NCBI GenBank assembly: GCA_021151615.1
Contig: JAGKXA010000001.1
Span: 12,222 to 76,221 of the forward strand
Source of the DNA: Cellvibrionaceae bacterium
GTDB lineage: Bacteria > Pseudomonadota > Gammaproteobacteria > Pseudomonadales > Cellvibrionaceae
DNA length: 64,000 bases
Direction of reading: 5' to 3'
Shown here: positions 17,976-25,343 of the stretch, piece after piece
Position numbering within the stretch: the stretch's first letter is position 1
Layout: each line of letters opens with the position of its first letter
Translations under genes and position numbers: made by a program
Notes under the pieces: generated by a model
Databases searched by the model: none
The model's input: only the letters and a program-made list of their open reading frames with translations
What the model was told of the DNA's origin: nothing

Positions 17976-18515
17976 TTATTGCATGTGTTTAACATTGCGC
18001 AATATTTGCAGATCCAACTGATCAAACACCGGCAGCGGATAGGTCAGGGTTAAATCCTTATGCTCTGCTGCTGTAGTCATCTCAATGGTACCATTGGCTT
18101 GTCGATCCAATTCCCTGAATCCATTTTTGATATACCAGTCAACTGCTACAGAGGGGGCGAATGTGTGCAAATCCCGGTCACCCTTGGCAGCGCGCAACAA
18201 CATTTTCCCTATGCCATTACCGCGAAAACGACGCCCAACAATCAAGGCGTCAATGCGGCGCACTGGTTGGTCATCCGCCTCGGTATAAATAATCATGCCG
18301 ATGGGAGTGCCAGAGTAGAGTTTGGTGATCAGCATTTCAGACTTGCCCTGTTCAATCATGACCTGGGCTTTGATGAGTTCGGTATAGCGGTGTTCGTTTG
18401 ACCATTGTAGAGCCGATTGCATTTCAATGCCAAAGTACATGCTGATCATCATTGAAACGCACACATCCGTATTTAAATCTTCCTTTCTTATTAGTTGTAT
18501 ATAGGTGTTTTGCAT
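17976..18515 (-). CDS. GNAT family N-acetyltransferase
   Basis: 179 residues from the ATG at 18513-18515, which has GGGGA nine bases upstream. The acetyl-CoA binding motif A appears as VGRRFRGNGIGKMLLRAA, preceded by a strand with IGMIIYT and followed by VAVDWYIKNGFRELDR, the usual motif B region. Substrate unknown. It is convergent with ypfJ. Confidence 0.75.
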   Translation of the reverse strand: MQNTYIQLIRKEDLNTDVCVSMMISMYFGIEMQSALQWSNEHRYTELIKAQVMIEQGKSEMLITKLYSGTPIGMIIYTEADDQPVRRIDALIVGRRFRGNGIGKMLLRAAKGDRDLHTFAPSVAVDWYIKNGFRELDRQANGTIEMTTAAEHKDLTLTYPLPVFDQLDLQILRNVKHMQ

Positions 18516-18850
18516 TGCCGATAATTCCCCTTGTTTACATCTGCACATTTTAATTTTGTTGTTGTTGAATTTTTGTTTTACGCATAACTACAGGGTTGCA
18601 CTTATGAAGCATAAGTACCTGATTAAGCTTATCGTGCGTTTTTTATTCGACAATAGCCGGAAAATTATTTGCACGACATTCGCATTGTCATAATTAGTGA
18701 TTTGTTGTCTGGTTCACAAATTGAGGCAGAATTGGGGTGAACGCAGACGACAGGGTTCAATGCACTATTTGCCTGTCACCTAAAAATTAAAATCGTGAAC
18801 GCTGATGGAAAATAAAATAATTTTTCCTGTTCAAACCGATGGGGGGTAGA
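18516..18850. other. Intergenic region without recognised feature
   Basis: 335 bp between the GNAT gene start and the end of the next leftward gene. It holds AT-rich stretches compatible with a leftward promoter for the GNAT gene. No coding sequence, hairpin or repeat stood out. Confidence 0.4.
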
Positions 18851-19447
18851 TTATTTAAGGTAAATATCACCACTGCTAAATTCAAAATTTCTACCATCAT
18901 TCAGCGCGATAGTTACCAGAAAATTGTGCACGCCTTCGTCCGGTTGCTCCCTTAGGAAAATAGTCAGTGTTTGTGGTGCGGGAAAGCCGCTGGGTAAATC
19001 TGTAACTGAATTGAACGGCATATCCAGTAGGTTGAATAGCGAGGCGAGTTCGCTTCCTGCCGGGTACTGAGCGTTAAAGTTTTGCGCACTGGTAATGGAT
19101 ATCTTGCTTAAGGTTTGACGTGCCTGCCCGAGCGATGGCGAGCAAGCATGAGCGCTTGCGAATAAACTGAAGCGGGGTCTGTGCACGTAGTAGGTTTGTA
19201 TATCTGCCTTTAATGATAAAGCCAGGCGTCGCCAGGGTATTTCCGCTCCGGGGGTAGCGGGTTTATTGCTTGGGTCAACCATAGCCTGTTTAAGGTCATC
19301 GGTGTACTCAAGGGAGGTTCCCTGGTAGTGATTAACGGAGTATTCCCGTGGTGGTGATTTACAATCATCACCACGATTTCCGCCGCACGCGACGAGGGTT
19401 AATAAGCTACAAAAAATAATTGCTTTTGCAGGATTGGAATTGTTCAT
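18851..19447 (-). CDS. Predicted lipoprotein, family unknown
   Basis: 198 residues from the ATG at 19445-19447, preceded by AGGAG at good spacing. The N-terminus is a type II signal peptide: AIIFCSLLTLVACGGN with the lipobox LVAC. Glycine after the cysteine favours sorting to the outer membrane. The mature part has four further regions of mixed sequence, including ISITSAQNFNAQYPAGSELA, and ends in a strand-rich segment (VTIALNDGRNFEFSSGD). I do not recognise the family. Confidence 0.65.
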   Translation of the reverse strand: MNNSNPAKAIIFCSLLTLVACGGNRGDDCKSPPREYSVNHYQGTSLEYTDDLKQAMVDPSNKPATPGAEIPWRRLALSLKADIQTYYVHRPRFSLFASAHACSPSLGQARQTLSKISITSAQNFNAQYPAGSELASLFNLLDMPFNSVTDLPSGFPAPQTLTIFLREQPDEGVHNFLVTIALNDGRNFEFSSGDIYLK

Positions 19448-19559
19448 ATGCAAGCTCCTGTGCGAGGTTTTCCTGGGCATCCCTTTGGGATGTTCGGGTA
19501 AATTTAAAAAATCTGTAATGCGAAAATGCCAGGCAATTTATGGGCGAGCAATTATGGGC

Positions 19560-19922
19560 TCAAATACCCAGCCATAGGCAAGCCAGCGCCATTAGTGCAG
19601 GCAGCGCTTGAATATAAAGAATTTTTTTTGCGGCGGTGGCAGCGCCATAAATGCCCGCGATAACAATGCAAATAAGAAAAAAGTATTTGATTGCGTTGCC
19701 CTCCGCCCCCAACCACAACCCCCAGAATAAACCAGCGGCCAAAAAGCCGTTGTAAAGCCCCTGATTGGCGGCAAGCACACGGGTCAGCGCCGCTTTTTCC
19801 GGCGAGTTGCGAAACGCGCGCAGGCCTGCTGGCTTTTCCCACAGGAACATTTCCAGTATGAGTATGTAAACATGCAAGAATGCGATTAGTGCAACAAGGC
19901 CGTTGGTAACTGGCATATCCAT
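19560..19922 (-). CDS. DUF1304 family membrane protein
   Basis: 120 residues with four membrane helices. The sequence matches DUF1304: LHVYILILEMFLW in helix 1 and RVLAANQGLYNGFLAAGL at the start of helix 2. Function unknown. AGGGA precedes the ATG. It is 25 bp upstream of another small membrane gene's stop in the same orientation, suggesting a shared transcript with the genes at 19948-20328 and 20382-21125. Confidence 0.8.
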   Translation of the reverse strand: MDMPVTNGLVALIAFLHVYILILEMFLWEKPAGLRAFRNSPEKAALTRVLAANQGLYNGFLAAGLFWGLWLGAEGNAIKYFFLICIVIAGIYGAATAAKKILYIQALPALMALACLWLGI

Positions 19923-19947
19923 AATGAATCCCTGTGGTTATTGAATG

Positions 19948-20328
19948 TTATGAGTGTGTTTTGCTACCCAGCCAGTAGCTAATATTAATTAAAATCAGCG
20001 CGATCAAGCTGCCCAAAAATTCCCTGGCTTCTTCGATATAAGGTTTGGCAGGATTCATACTTTGCATGAGCGCTTCTTCACTGCTGTGCAAATAATAGGT
20101 ATATGCCCCATGAGTGTAGGTGCCGAGGTCGATAATGCAGAGTCCAACAGCAATCCAAAATACGTAGCGATTGCGCTTATTCATGAGCTCCAATAGAGGT
20201 ACTATCGCGCAGATCAAATAGAACAGAGTCCAGACCACTGGGTCAGGGTCGTTAAGTTGCAAGTAAGCAAACGCGATAAGGGTGAGCGCAAAGAACAGAT
20301 GAATTGTTTTGGTGGCAAGGGTGAGCAT
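19948..20328 (-). CDS. Transmembrane family 220 (TMEM220-like) protein
   Basis: 126 residues with about four membrane segments. The characteristic signature YLQLNDPDPVVWTLFYL lies at residues 22-38, as in the TMEM220 helix family. Function unknown. GGAAAAA precedes the ATG. It sits between the methyltransferase and DUF1304 genes on the same strand. Confidence 0.8.
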   Translation of the reverse strand: MLTLATKTIHLFFALTLIAFAYLQLNDPDPVVWTLFYLICAIVPLLELMNKRNRYVFWIAVGLCIIDLGTYTHGAYTYYLHSSEEALMQSMNPAKPYIEEAREFLGSLIALILINISYWLGSKTHS

Positions 20329-20381
20329 AATTTTTCCACGCGTTGGTGTGTTAGGGTGAGTTCTGGTTTACTGGGCGGTGT

Positions 20382-21125
20382 TTAGCGCTTGATAGCAACA
20401 AAAAGTGCGTTACCGGATGTTCTATTCCAAGGCAGGATTGTACGGTAATCATGCTCAAAAATATGGACTTCAAATTTAGATTCCAGCAGCTCTTGCATTT
20501 GCAAGAAGCTGAGGGCCACCATAGGGTGGTGGTCGCGCCAGAGCTCCGTCTTTCCTTTGGTAGTTTTCTCAATGGACAACTGTAGTTGCTGTTGTTCACC
20601 TGTGCCCGGGTAGTGCCAATTGGATTGAAAACAAAACTCACTACCCTGATGTGATAAATTTCGTTTAATGCCTGGGCGATTATCGATCAGGTTTTTGTCT
20701 ACCGAGTTAAAACAAAATATTCCGCCAGTATTTAACGCTGCATGCACTTTCGCAATACATTCTGCGAGTTTCGCAATCGTTTGGTTGTAGTGAATGGAAT
20801 ACAAAAAGCAAGTGATTAAATCCATTGGCGTTGCTACTTGCAGTTCGCTCATATCCTGTTGGAAAAAAAACGCCTCCGGGCAACGGCCTTGGGCGATATC
20901 CAACATCGGCTGGTTAATATCCATGCCGCTCGCGTTGTAACCAAGGTCGATAAAGTAGCGGATGTGAGGCCCTGTGCCACAAGCCATATCAAGGTAATTA
21001 TTGCCCCCATTGCCAAATAACTGATGCAGGCGGCGAACCTGATTGCATTGCTCCTGGTAATTAATATCCGCACACATCAAATCGTAATAGTGCGAGAGGT
21101 CGGAGTACAAAGCATTACAGTGCAT
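20382..21125 (-). CDS. Class I SAM-dependent methyltransferase
   Basis: 247 residues. The SAM-binding motif I reads NYLDMACGTGPHIRYF (residues about 43-58), motif II GYNASGMDINQPMLDIA and motif III DLITCFLYSIHYN; the order and spacing are those of Rossmann-fold methyltransferases of the Methyltransf_25/SAM group. Substrate not predictable. No strong ribosome-binding site precedes the ATG at 21125. Confidence 0.82.
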   Translation of the reverse strand: MHCNALYSDLSHYYDLMCADINYQEQCNQVRRLHQLFGNGGNNYLDMACGTGPHIRYFIDLGYNASGMDINQPMLDIAQGRCPEAFFFQQDMSELQVATPMDLITCFLYSIHYNQTIAKLAECIAKVHAALNTGGIFCFNSVDKNLIDNRPGIKRNLSHQGSEFCFQSNWHYPGTGEQQQLQLSIEKTTKGKTELWRDHHPMVALSFLQMQELLESKFEVHIFEHDYRTILPWNRTSGNALFVAIKR

Positions 21126-21399
21126 GGTGGCGAGCTGTCCGTTATCAGATGTGTATTATTTTCATTCGCAGCAATGATGCATTCATCACTATTTATTGAG
21201 CAGTGAAAATAGGGTAGTCGACAAATTTAACACAATCTTGATCAAAATATGCTGTGAGTGATTTAGATGCCAGCAAAGAATTGATTTTTCATAGAATTTT
21301 TTTTCTGGTGCGTGTTATGCGTGTCAATTTGCGTTGGTAGATCGTCAAAACCGCTGTGGTTTTGCGGCTTTTCTGCGCAGAAGAGAGACGAGGTGTAAC

Positions 21400-22065
21400 A
21401 TGAAAAAAATGATCAAGGTAGTGTTAATCAGTATTTTTTTAAGTACTGTTGGTTATGCTCAGGCGGGCATAATAAATTTTATTTCGTTAACAGAAGCTCC
21501 TGGAGGTTATGGCGAAGGCGCCTGGGATTCACTGGTACTCAGCGTAGGCGGCGCGACTATGACTGTGACCGGTCATTCCACCAGTGATACTGATGGAAAA
21601 CAATTTGCCTATCTGGATTGGGGGAATGCCGGTTTGGGAACGTGCCAGGACGTTTTGGATGGCACAAAGGTTAATACGATGGTGAGTGGGCGGAGCGCAA
21701 ATAACTGCGATCCCAGCAGTGATGACAATGTGAGTTTCTATGAGTTTTTGCGGTTTACGTTTGATAGCGATGTGGTGATTGATAACTTCTGGTTCAACAA
21801 TAATCACGATGGCGGTTTTGGTGCAGGCGATAAAGTCAAGATCGGCGGTACTGATTATTTGGTCATGACCGGTTATGCCGGAGGTGCCAATGGAATTGGT
21901 TCATTCATGGTAAGTGCGGGTGACTACATAGACGTTGCTTTCTCCAATGAGCAATTTTATGTGAGTGGAATAGAGGTCCGCAAATTAGCAGAACCCGGCT
22001 CGTTATTGATGATGCTAATCGGATTGGGGTCTTTGCTAGGCGTTCGCCGGTGGTGTGGTAACTGA
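21400..22065 (+). CDS. PEP-CTERM sorting domain-containing secreted protein
   Basis: 221 residues from the ATG at 21400, with GACGAGG upstream; the longer reading from 21334 lacks support. A signal peptide (MKKMIKVVLISIFLSTVGYAQA) precedes a strand-rich domain with GEGAWDSLVLSVGG, DNFWFNNNHDGGF and VAFSNEQFYVSGIEV, common in PEP-CTERM proteins. The C-terminus EPGSLLMMLIGLGSLLGVRR is a PEP-CTERM-type tail: a proline-containing motif, hydrophobic helix and basic end. Such tails are cleaved by exosortase during export to the surface or matrix; no exosortase gene is in the window. Confidence 0.78.
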   Translation: MKKMIKVVLISIFLSTVGYAQAGIINFISLTEAPGGYGEGAWDSLVLSVGGATMTVTGHSTSDTDGKQFAYLDWGNAGLGTCQDVLDGTKVNTMVSGRSANNCDPSSDDNVSFYEFLRFTFDSDVVIDNFWFNNNHDGGFGAGDKVKIGGTDYLVMTGYAGGANGIGSFMVSAGDYIDVAFSNEQFYVSGIEVRKLAEPGSLLMMLIGLGSLLGVRRWCGN

Positions 22066-22111
22066 TGCACTGTTTCCCTTTGGTCTCAGAGGGCTGTGTT
22101 TGTAGATTTTT

Positions 22112-22141
22112 AAAAAGGGCGCAATTTATCGCGCCCTTTTT
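22112..22141. terminator. Bidirectional terminator between convergent genes (GGGCG palindrome)
   Basis: AAAAAGGGCGC (22112-22122) and GCGCCCTTTTT (22131-22141) flank an eight-base loop AATTTATC. The T run on one side and A run on the other let it act on both strands. It is the third GGGCG...CGCCC palindrome of the window. Confidence 0.85.
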
Positions 22142-22201
22142 TTGTAGCCATGCATTTTATGCACAGCAGTTACCTTTTGAGTGCCGTAATTTCAATTTGT
22201 T

Positions 22202-22906
22202 TTAGTTTTGCTTGCACAAAAGTTGGGTGCGATAGGGTATGTAGATTACCAACTCGGTAATTCCGCTGCGTTGCCATTTCACCCGATTGGATATTCCATC
22301 CAATTGAATATCACAGTTCTGGCCAATGGCTTGGCGCAGGCGAGTGTTTTCTTCGGCAATTTTTTGGATAACTTCGTAGCGGTATTTCTCCGGAGTAACG
22401 ATGCTTAGATCAGCCTCGCCCATTAAATCCAGTTCGGTACGGCCCACTTTTTTGGCAGATTTAATAAATTTTTCCAATGCAGCTTCCTGCTCTTGTGCAG
22501 ACAGTTGCAGATTGATTTTCTGTTTGACGGAGAAATTAAAGTAGCTTGTGTCCGCGCGTGAACTATCTTTAGGAAATATTAGCGATTTATCTTTTGGGTC
22601 TAGTGTGCGTAGAAATTCATCGCCATAGGCGAGCTGGACGTTGCCCTGTTTGTTGGCTGATTCCGCCAGTGCTTGCAAGCTTTCACGGATTTCTTTTTCA
22701 CGCAGGTCTTTATCGCGTGAATCATTAACAATTTTTACATCCTGCACCAGAAAATCCCCTTGTTTCTTAAGGGTAACAGCAGGCATTTCATAATATTCAC
22801 CGGAGTCCATAAGGCCGGAAACTATGACTTCTTCTACGGCTTCGTCTTGGGCTTGCGTGTGCGCGCACCATAATGCCAAAAGTGCTATGAATAATGCCTT
22901 GCTCAT
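22202..22906 (-). CDS. Secreted protein, family unknown
   Basis: 234 residues. A signal peptide (MSKALFIALLALWCAHTQA) is followed by EEVIVSG, a phrase also found at the mature start of TonB-dependent receptors, but the protein lacks a barrel. The body mixes strands and helices (FNFSVKQKINLQLSAQEQEA, RTELDLMGEADLSIVTPEKY), somewhat like periplasmic SIMPL-type proteins; this likeness is weak. The ATG at 22906 follows GGAG with six-base spacing. Convergent with the PEP-CTERM gene. Confidence 0.55.
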   Translation of the reverse strand: MSKALFIALLALWCAHTQAQDEAVEEVIVSGLMDSGEYYEMPAVTLKKQGDFLVQDVKIVNDSRDKDLREKEIRESLQALAESANKQGNVQLAYGDEFLRTLDPKDKSLIFPKDSSRADTSYFNFSVKQKINLQLSAQEQEAALEKFIKSAKKVGRTELDLMGEADLSIVTPEKYRYEVIQKIAEENTRLRQAIGQNCDIQLDGISNRVKWQRSGITELVIYIPYRTQLLCKQN

Positions 22907-22984
22907 AATTACTCCGATGTGCCAGGTTGGTTATTGGTTTTTTTATTGACATCCTTAATTGGAATGGCCTCTACAGACTGTTTA

Positions 22985-23095
22985 TTAATTGCAGTTTGTG
23001 GCGAAATTAACTCCCGCTTTGGTGTATTCCTCGCGCACTCGCTTAATGCAGCGTTCAATGGTTGCGGCTTTATTGATTAGTACATCATCGACCAT
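22985..23095 (-). pseudogene. hepT: Truncated HepT-family toxin (DUF86) remnant
   Basis: Only 36 residues: it begins MVDDVLINKAATIERCIKRV and ends FATNCN before a TAA. The first 24 residues match the N-terminal helix of HepT, a HEPN ribonuclease of about 135 residues. The catalytic Rx4-6H motif, which lies near the C-terminus of HepT, is absent, and the following sequence shows no homologous continuation in any frame that I can see. It overlaps the end of the mntA-like gene by 11 bases, the arrangement of intact mntA-hepT pairs. I read it as a deletion-inactivated toxin. Confidence 0.75.
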
Positions 23096-23504
23096 ATACG
23101 GCACCGTCTTCCCGAATTTCATTTAACAATTGTGCGCGCGCTTCATCCAGTGCAGTTTTTTCACTCAGTACAAACGCTTCAAATAAGCCTGCCTGTACAT
23201 CTTTCGCCCACAAGCGCCTGCCAGTGGTGATGACTTGATATTGCATCACGGTGGATGCGGCACGCAGGTCGAGCAAGTCTACCTCGTAACCGAGTTTGTC
23301 GGCCAATTGGTTCGCCATTTCAAACAATTGCAACGGGTCGGCATAGCCGGCTACCAATATCGCCAAATCCAAATCGCTTTGCGCGTTGGCTGTACCTTGC
23401 AGGCGGCTACCGAAGGCGTAAATGCCGAGAGCATTGGGAAAGGCTTTATGCAGTTCGGTGCAAGCCAGTGTTTCGGTTTCTGGTGTTAATGAATAATCGA
23501 TCAT
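23085..23504 (-). CDS. mntA: MntA-like antitoxin nucleotidyltransferase
   Basis: 139 residues from the ATG at 23502-23504, which has GGAG five bases upstream. The minimal nucleotidyltransferase motif GSX10DXD is exact in GSRLQGTANAQSDLDLAIL. Further family matches are VDLLDLRAASTVMQYQVI and GRRLWA. MntA adenylylates a tyrosine of its toxin partner HepT, blocking its RNase activity; here the partner is reduced to a fragment. The frame stays open upstream to 23705; an alternative ATG at 23627 adds 41 residues that begin MRDEYDFSKGKRGGFYHPDA, resembling the start of ribbon-helix-helix antitoxins. Confidence 0.8.
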   Translation of the reverse strand: MIDYSLTPETETLACTELHKAFPNALGIYAFGSRLQGTANAQSDLDLAILVAGYADPLQLFEMANQLADKLGYEVDLLDLRAASTVMQYQVITTGRRLWAKDVQAGLFEAFVLSEKTALDEARAQLLNEIREDGAVYGR

Positions 23505-23649
23505 TGCTGCTCCAAGGTTATTCTCGTCACCATAAACCAAATCGTCATTTTCGGGCAAATGCACCTTTGCATCTGGATGATAAAATCCACCGCGTTTGCC
23601 TTTGCTGAAATCGTATTCGTCGCGCATACATTCTCTTTTAAATATCAAT

Positions 23650-23796
23650 GTAGGTTGGGCAGCTATGCCCAACATGTCCATGTTTCCGGTCAAACCAAAC
23701 ATCAAAATTACGATGCTGTGTCTTTAATTGGCATTGTTCCAGTTTTGTTAATCGTGGTGTTGGGCATGTCTGCCCGCGTGGCCCGGCCCAACCTAC
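23650..23796. repeat. REPIN repeat A (inverted REP pair)
   Basis: Begins GTAGGTTGGGCAGC with its own hairpin (TTGGGC...GCCCAA) and ends GCCCGGCCCAACCTAC, the inverted form. About 147 bp. Its internal part is related to, but diverged from, copies at 24269 and 24666. The final TAC is part of the stop codon of the RAYT transposase gene read on the minus strand. Confidence 0.85.
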
Positions 23797-24254
23797 ACGA
23801 ATTTATGGATGCTTGAATAGGGCCAGTCTTGCGCGTTGCTTACGTAACCGTGTTTAACAGGATTGTGGTGTATGTATTCAATGTGGTTGTAAAAATCCCG
23901 TTCGTCGCGGATGGTGTGTTCCCAAAAGCGGCGTTGCCAGATTCCGCGTTCACGTTTTCGCAAGCGAGTCATTTTTATGTTTTCGGTTTTTGGCAGCGAC
24001 ATGGAAAAGTGGCGTTTTATTAACATCCAACGCATAGAATAATCATCATCCCCTTGGGGTAATGTCCATAGCGCATGAATGTGATCAGGCAATACCACCA
24101 TTGCATCAATCGTAAAAGGATGGCTCGCCTTTACCGCCCTGACCGCCGCCCGCAACGCAGCGATATTCGCCACCAATAAATCGCTCTTGCGATCCGCCAG
24201 CGCCACCGTAAAAAAATAACACCCACCCTCAACCCGCACCCGTCTATACCGCAT
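23793..24254 (-). mobile_element. REP-associated tyrosine transposase (RAYT), IS200-like
   Basis: 153 residues. It carries the Y1-transposase (HUH) pattern: the start MRYRRVRVEGGCYFFTVAL, the HUH-type motif VVLPDHIHALWTLP, and the conserved RFWEHTIRDERDFYNHIEYIHHNPVKHGYV with the catalytic tyrosine region. RAYTs are single-copy relatives of IS200/IS605 transposases that act on REP sequences. REPIN copies A and B flank the gene directly (23650-23796 and 24269-24423). AGGGAG precedes the ATG. It looks intact. Confidence 0.92.
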
Positions 24255-24268
24255 AATTCACTCCCTGC

Positions 24269-24423
24269 GTAGGTTGGGCCGGGCCGCGCAGGCAGTCATG
24301 CCCAACATGTCCATGTTTCCGATTAAGCCGAAAGTTTAAAAAGTAATCCCATGTTTTTAAATTGCATTGTGCCGGTTTTGTTGATTATCGAAATAACGTG
24401 TTGGGCATTGCTGCCCAACCTAC
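24269..24423. repeat. REPIN repeat B (inverted REP pair)
   Basis: Starts GTAGGTTGGGCCGGGC and ends GCTGCCCAACCTAC, about 155 bp. Its interior (from CCATGTTTCCGATTAA through GATTATCGAAATAACG) is almost the same as repeat C 390 bp away, indicating recent duplication. It begins 15 bp upstream of the RAYT start codon. Confidence 0.88.
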
Positions 24424-24427
24424 GTGT

Positions 24428-24655
24428 TCAGCTCAAAACGAAGAATTTGAAATAGATTCCCGCAATCAACAAAAACAGAAGCGATGCCGTAGCTTGTCCA
24501 ATGGCTTTTGCATCGCCTTTTTTCATGCCTCGTTGTGCAATGCGTTTGGCCACAATACGATAACCGATAAGCATTGATGCAATAGCGGCAAAAAACAGCG
24601 TGATTATTGCCGAAAGAATACCGTTGGTTAATTGCGCCATTAATTCATTGTTCAT
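24428..24655 (-). CDS. Small membrane protein between REPIN copies
   Basis: 75 residues from the ATG at 24653-24655 (GGAA upstream). The longer reading to 24697 runs into repeat C and is rejected. Two membrane helices (LSAIITLFFAAIASMLIGY and ATASLLFLLIAGIYFKFF) flank a basic cytoplasmic loop. I do not recognise the family. The gene is enclosed by repeats B and C. Confidence 0.55.
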   Translation of the reverse strand: MNNELMAQLTNGILSAIITLFFAAIASMLIGYRIVAKRIAQRGMKKGDAKAIGQATASLLFLLIAGIYFKFFVLS

Positions 24656-24665
24656 TCGATGTTCC

Positions 24666-24806
24666 GTAGGTTGGGCAGCCATGCCCAACATGCCCATGTT
24701 TCCGATTAAACCGAAAGTTAAAAAAGTAATACCGTGTTTTTAAATTGTATTGTGCCGGTTTTGTTGATTATCGAAATAACGAGTTGGGCATTGCTGCCCA
24801 ACCTAC
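24666..24806. repeat. REPIN repeat C (inverted REP pair)
   Basis: GTAGGTTGGGCAGCCATGCCC at the left and GCTGCCCAACCTAC at the right, about 141 bp, near-identical in its interior to repeat B. It separates two small membrane-protein genes. Confidence 0.88.
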
Positions 24807-24816
24807 GTTTTATAAA

Positions 24817-25092
24817 TCAATCTTTTTTAGTCAAAGTTATGAATAAATCGAGGCATTTCTTTTCAGATTTTTTGAACCAGATCCAAAGAAAACACCAAAA
24901 TCCTAAGCATATTGGTCCAAGTATCCAGAAGATGATCCACACCTTAGCGGGTTTAATTGCTTCTGGGTTGTTCATATATCGAATCAATTCGGCAGTTTCT
25001 TTTCCTATGCCAACTGAAAGAAAGAATATGAGAAATACGGATAGCATTAGTTGGACAAATTGCCATAAAAATTCTTTTTTAAGTGTGTTCAT
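24817..25092 (-). CDS. Small two-helix membrane protein
   Basis: 91 residues with AAGGAAA upstream of the ATG. Helices: LWQFVQLMLSVFLIFFLSVG and VWIIFWILGPICLGFWCFLW, with a lysine-rich C-terminal tail. The sequence is AT-rich compared with the chromosomal genes. Family not recognised; it lies between repeat C and a degenerate repeat, in an accessory patch. Confidence 0.55.
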   Translation of the reverse strand: MNTLKKEFLWQFVQLMLSVFLIFFLSVGIGKETAELIRYMNNPEAIKPAKVWIIFWILGPICLGFWCFLWIWFKKSEKKCLDLFITLTKKD

Positions 25093-25137
25093 TAAATTTC
25101 CTTGTGCACGATTTATTAGTTTTTAAGTCTTCTATCT

Positions 25138-25293
25138 TAGGTTGCCGGTGAGGAACGAACCGCAACATGACCGTTCATCCACAACCACCAAAACCAAAAT
25201 GCTTGTGCCATTGATTAGTTTTTCGCATTCACAAAACAATGTGCCGTTTGCGATTACGAATGTCGCGGTTCGCAAGCTCAACAGCAACCTGTA
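25138..25293. repeat. Degenerate REPIN (second REP subtype)
   Basis: Left arm TAGGTTGCCGGTGAGGAACG and AACCGCAACAT; right arm ATGTCGCGGTTCG and GCAACCTGTA in inverted order. The arms resemble the palindrome at 28050-28123 (TAGGTTG, GGTGAG) rather than repeats A-C. Mismatches indicate an old copy. Confidence 0.6.
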
Positions 25294-25343
25294 TCAACTC
25301 AGTCCACGAGCCACCAGTCTTCGAGATATAAATTTAAGATATA

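Noticed and set aside
21350..21375. Hairpin ahead of the PEP-CTERM gene as riboswitch or terminator
   Set aside because: The AAAACC/GGTTTT stem is only six bases with no supporting structure; no known riboswitch motif was matched.
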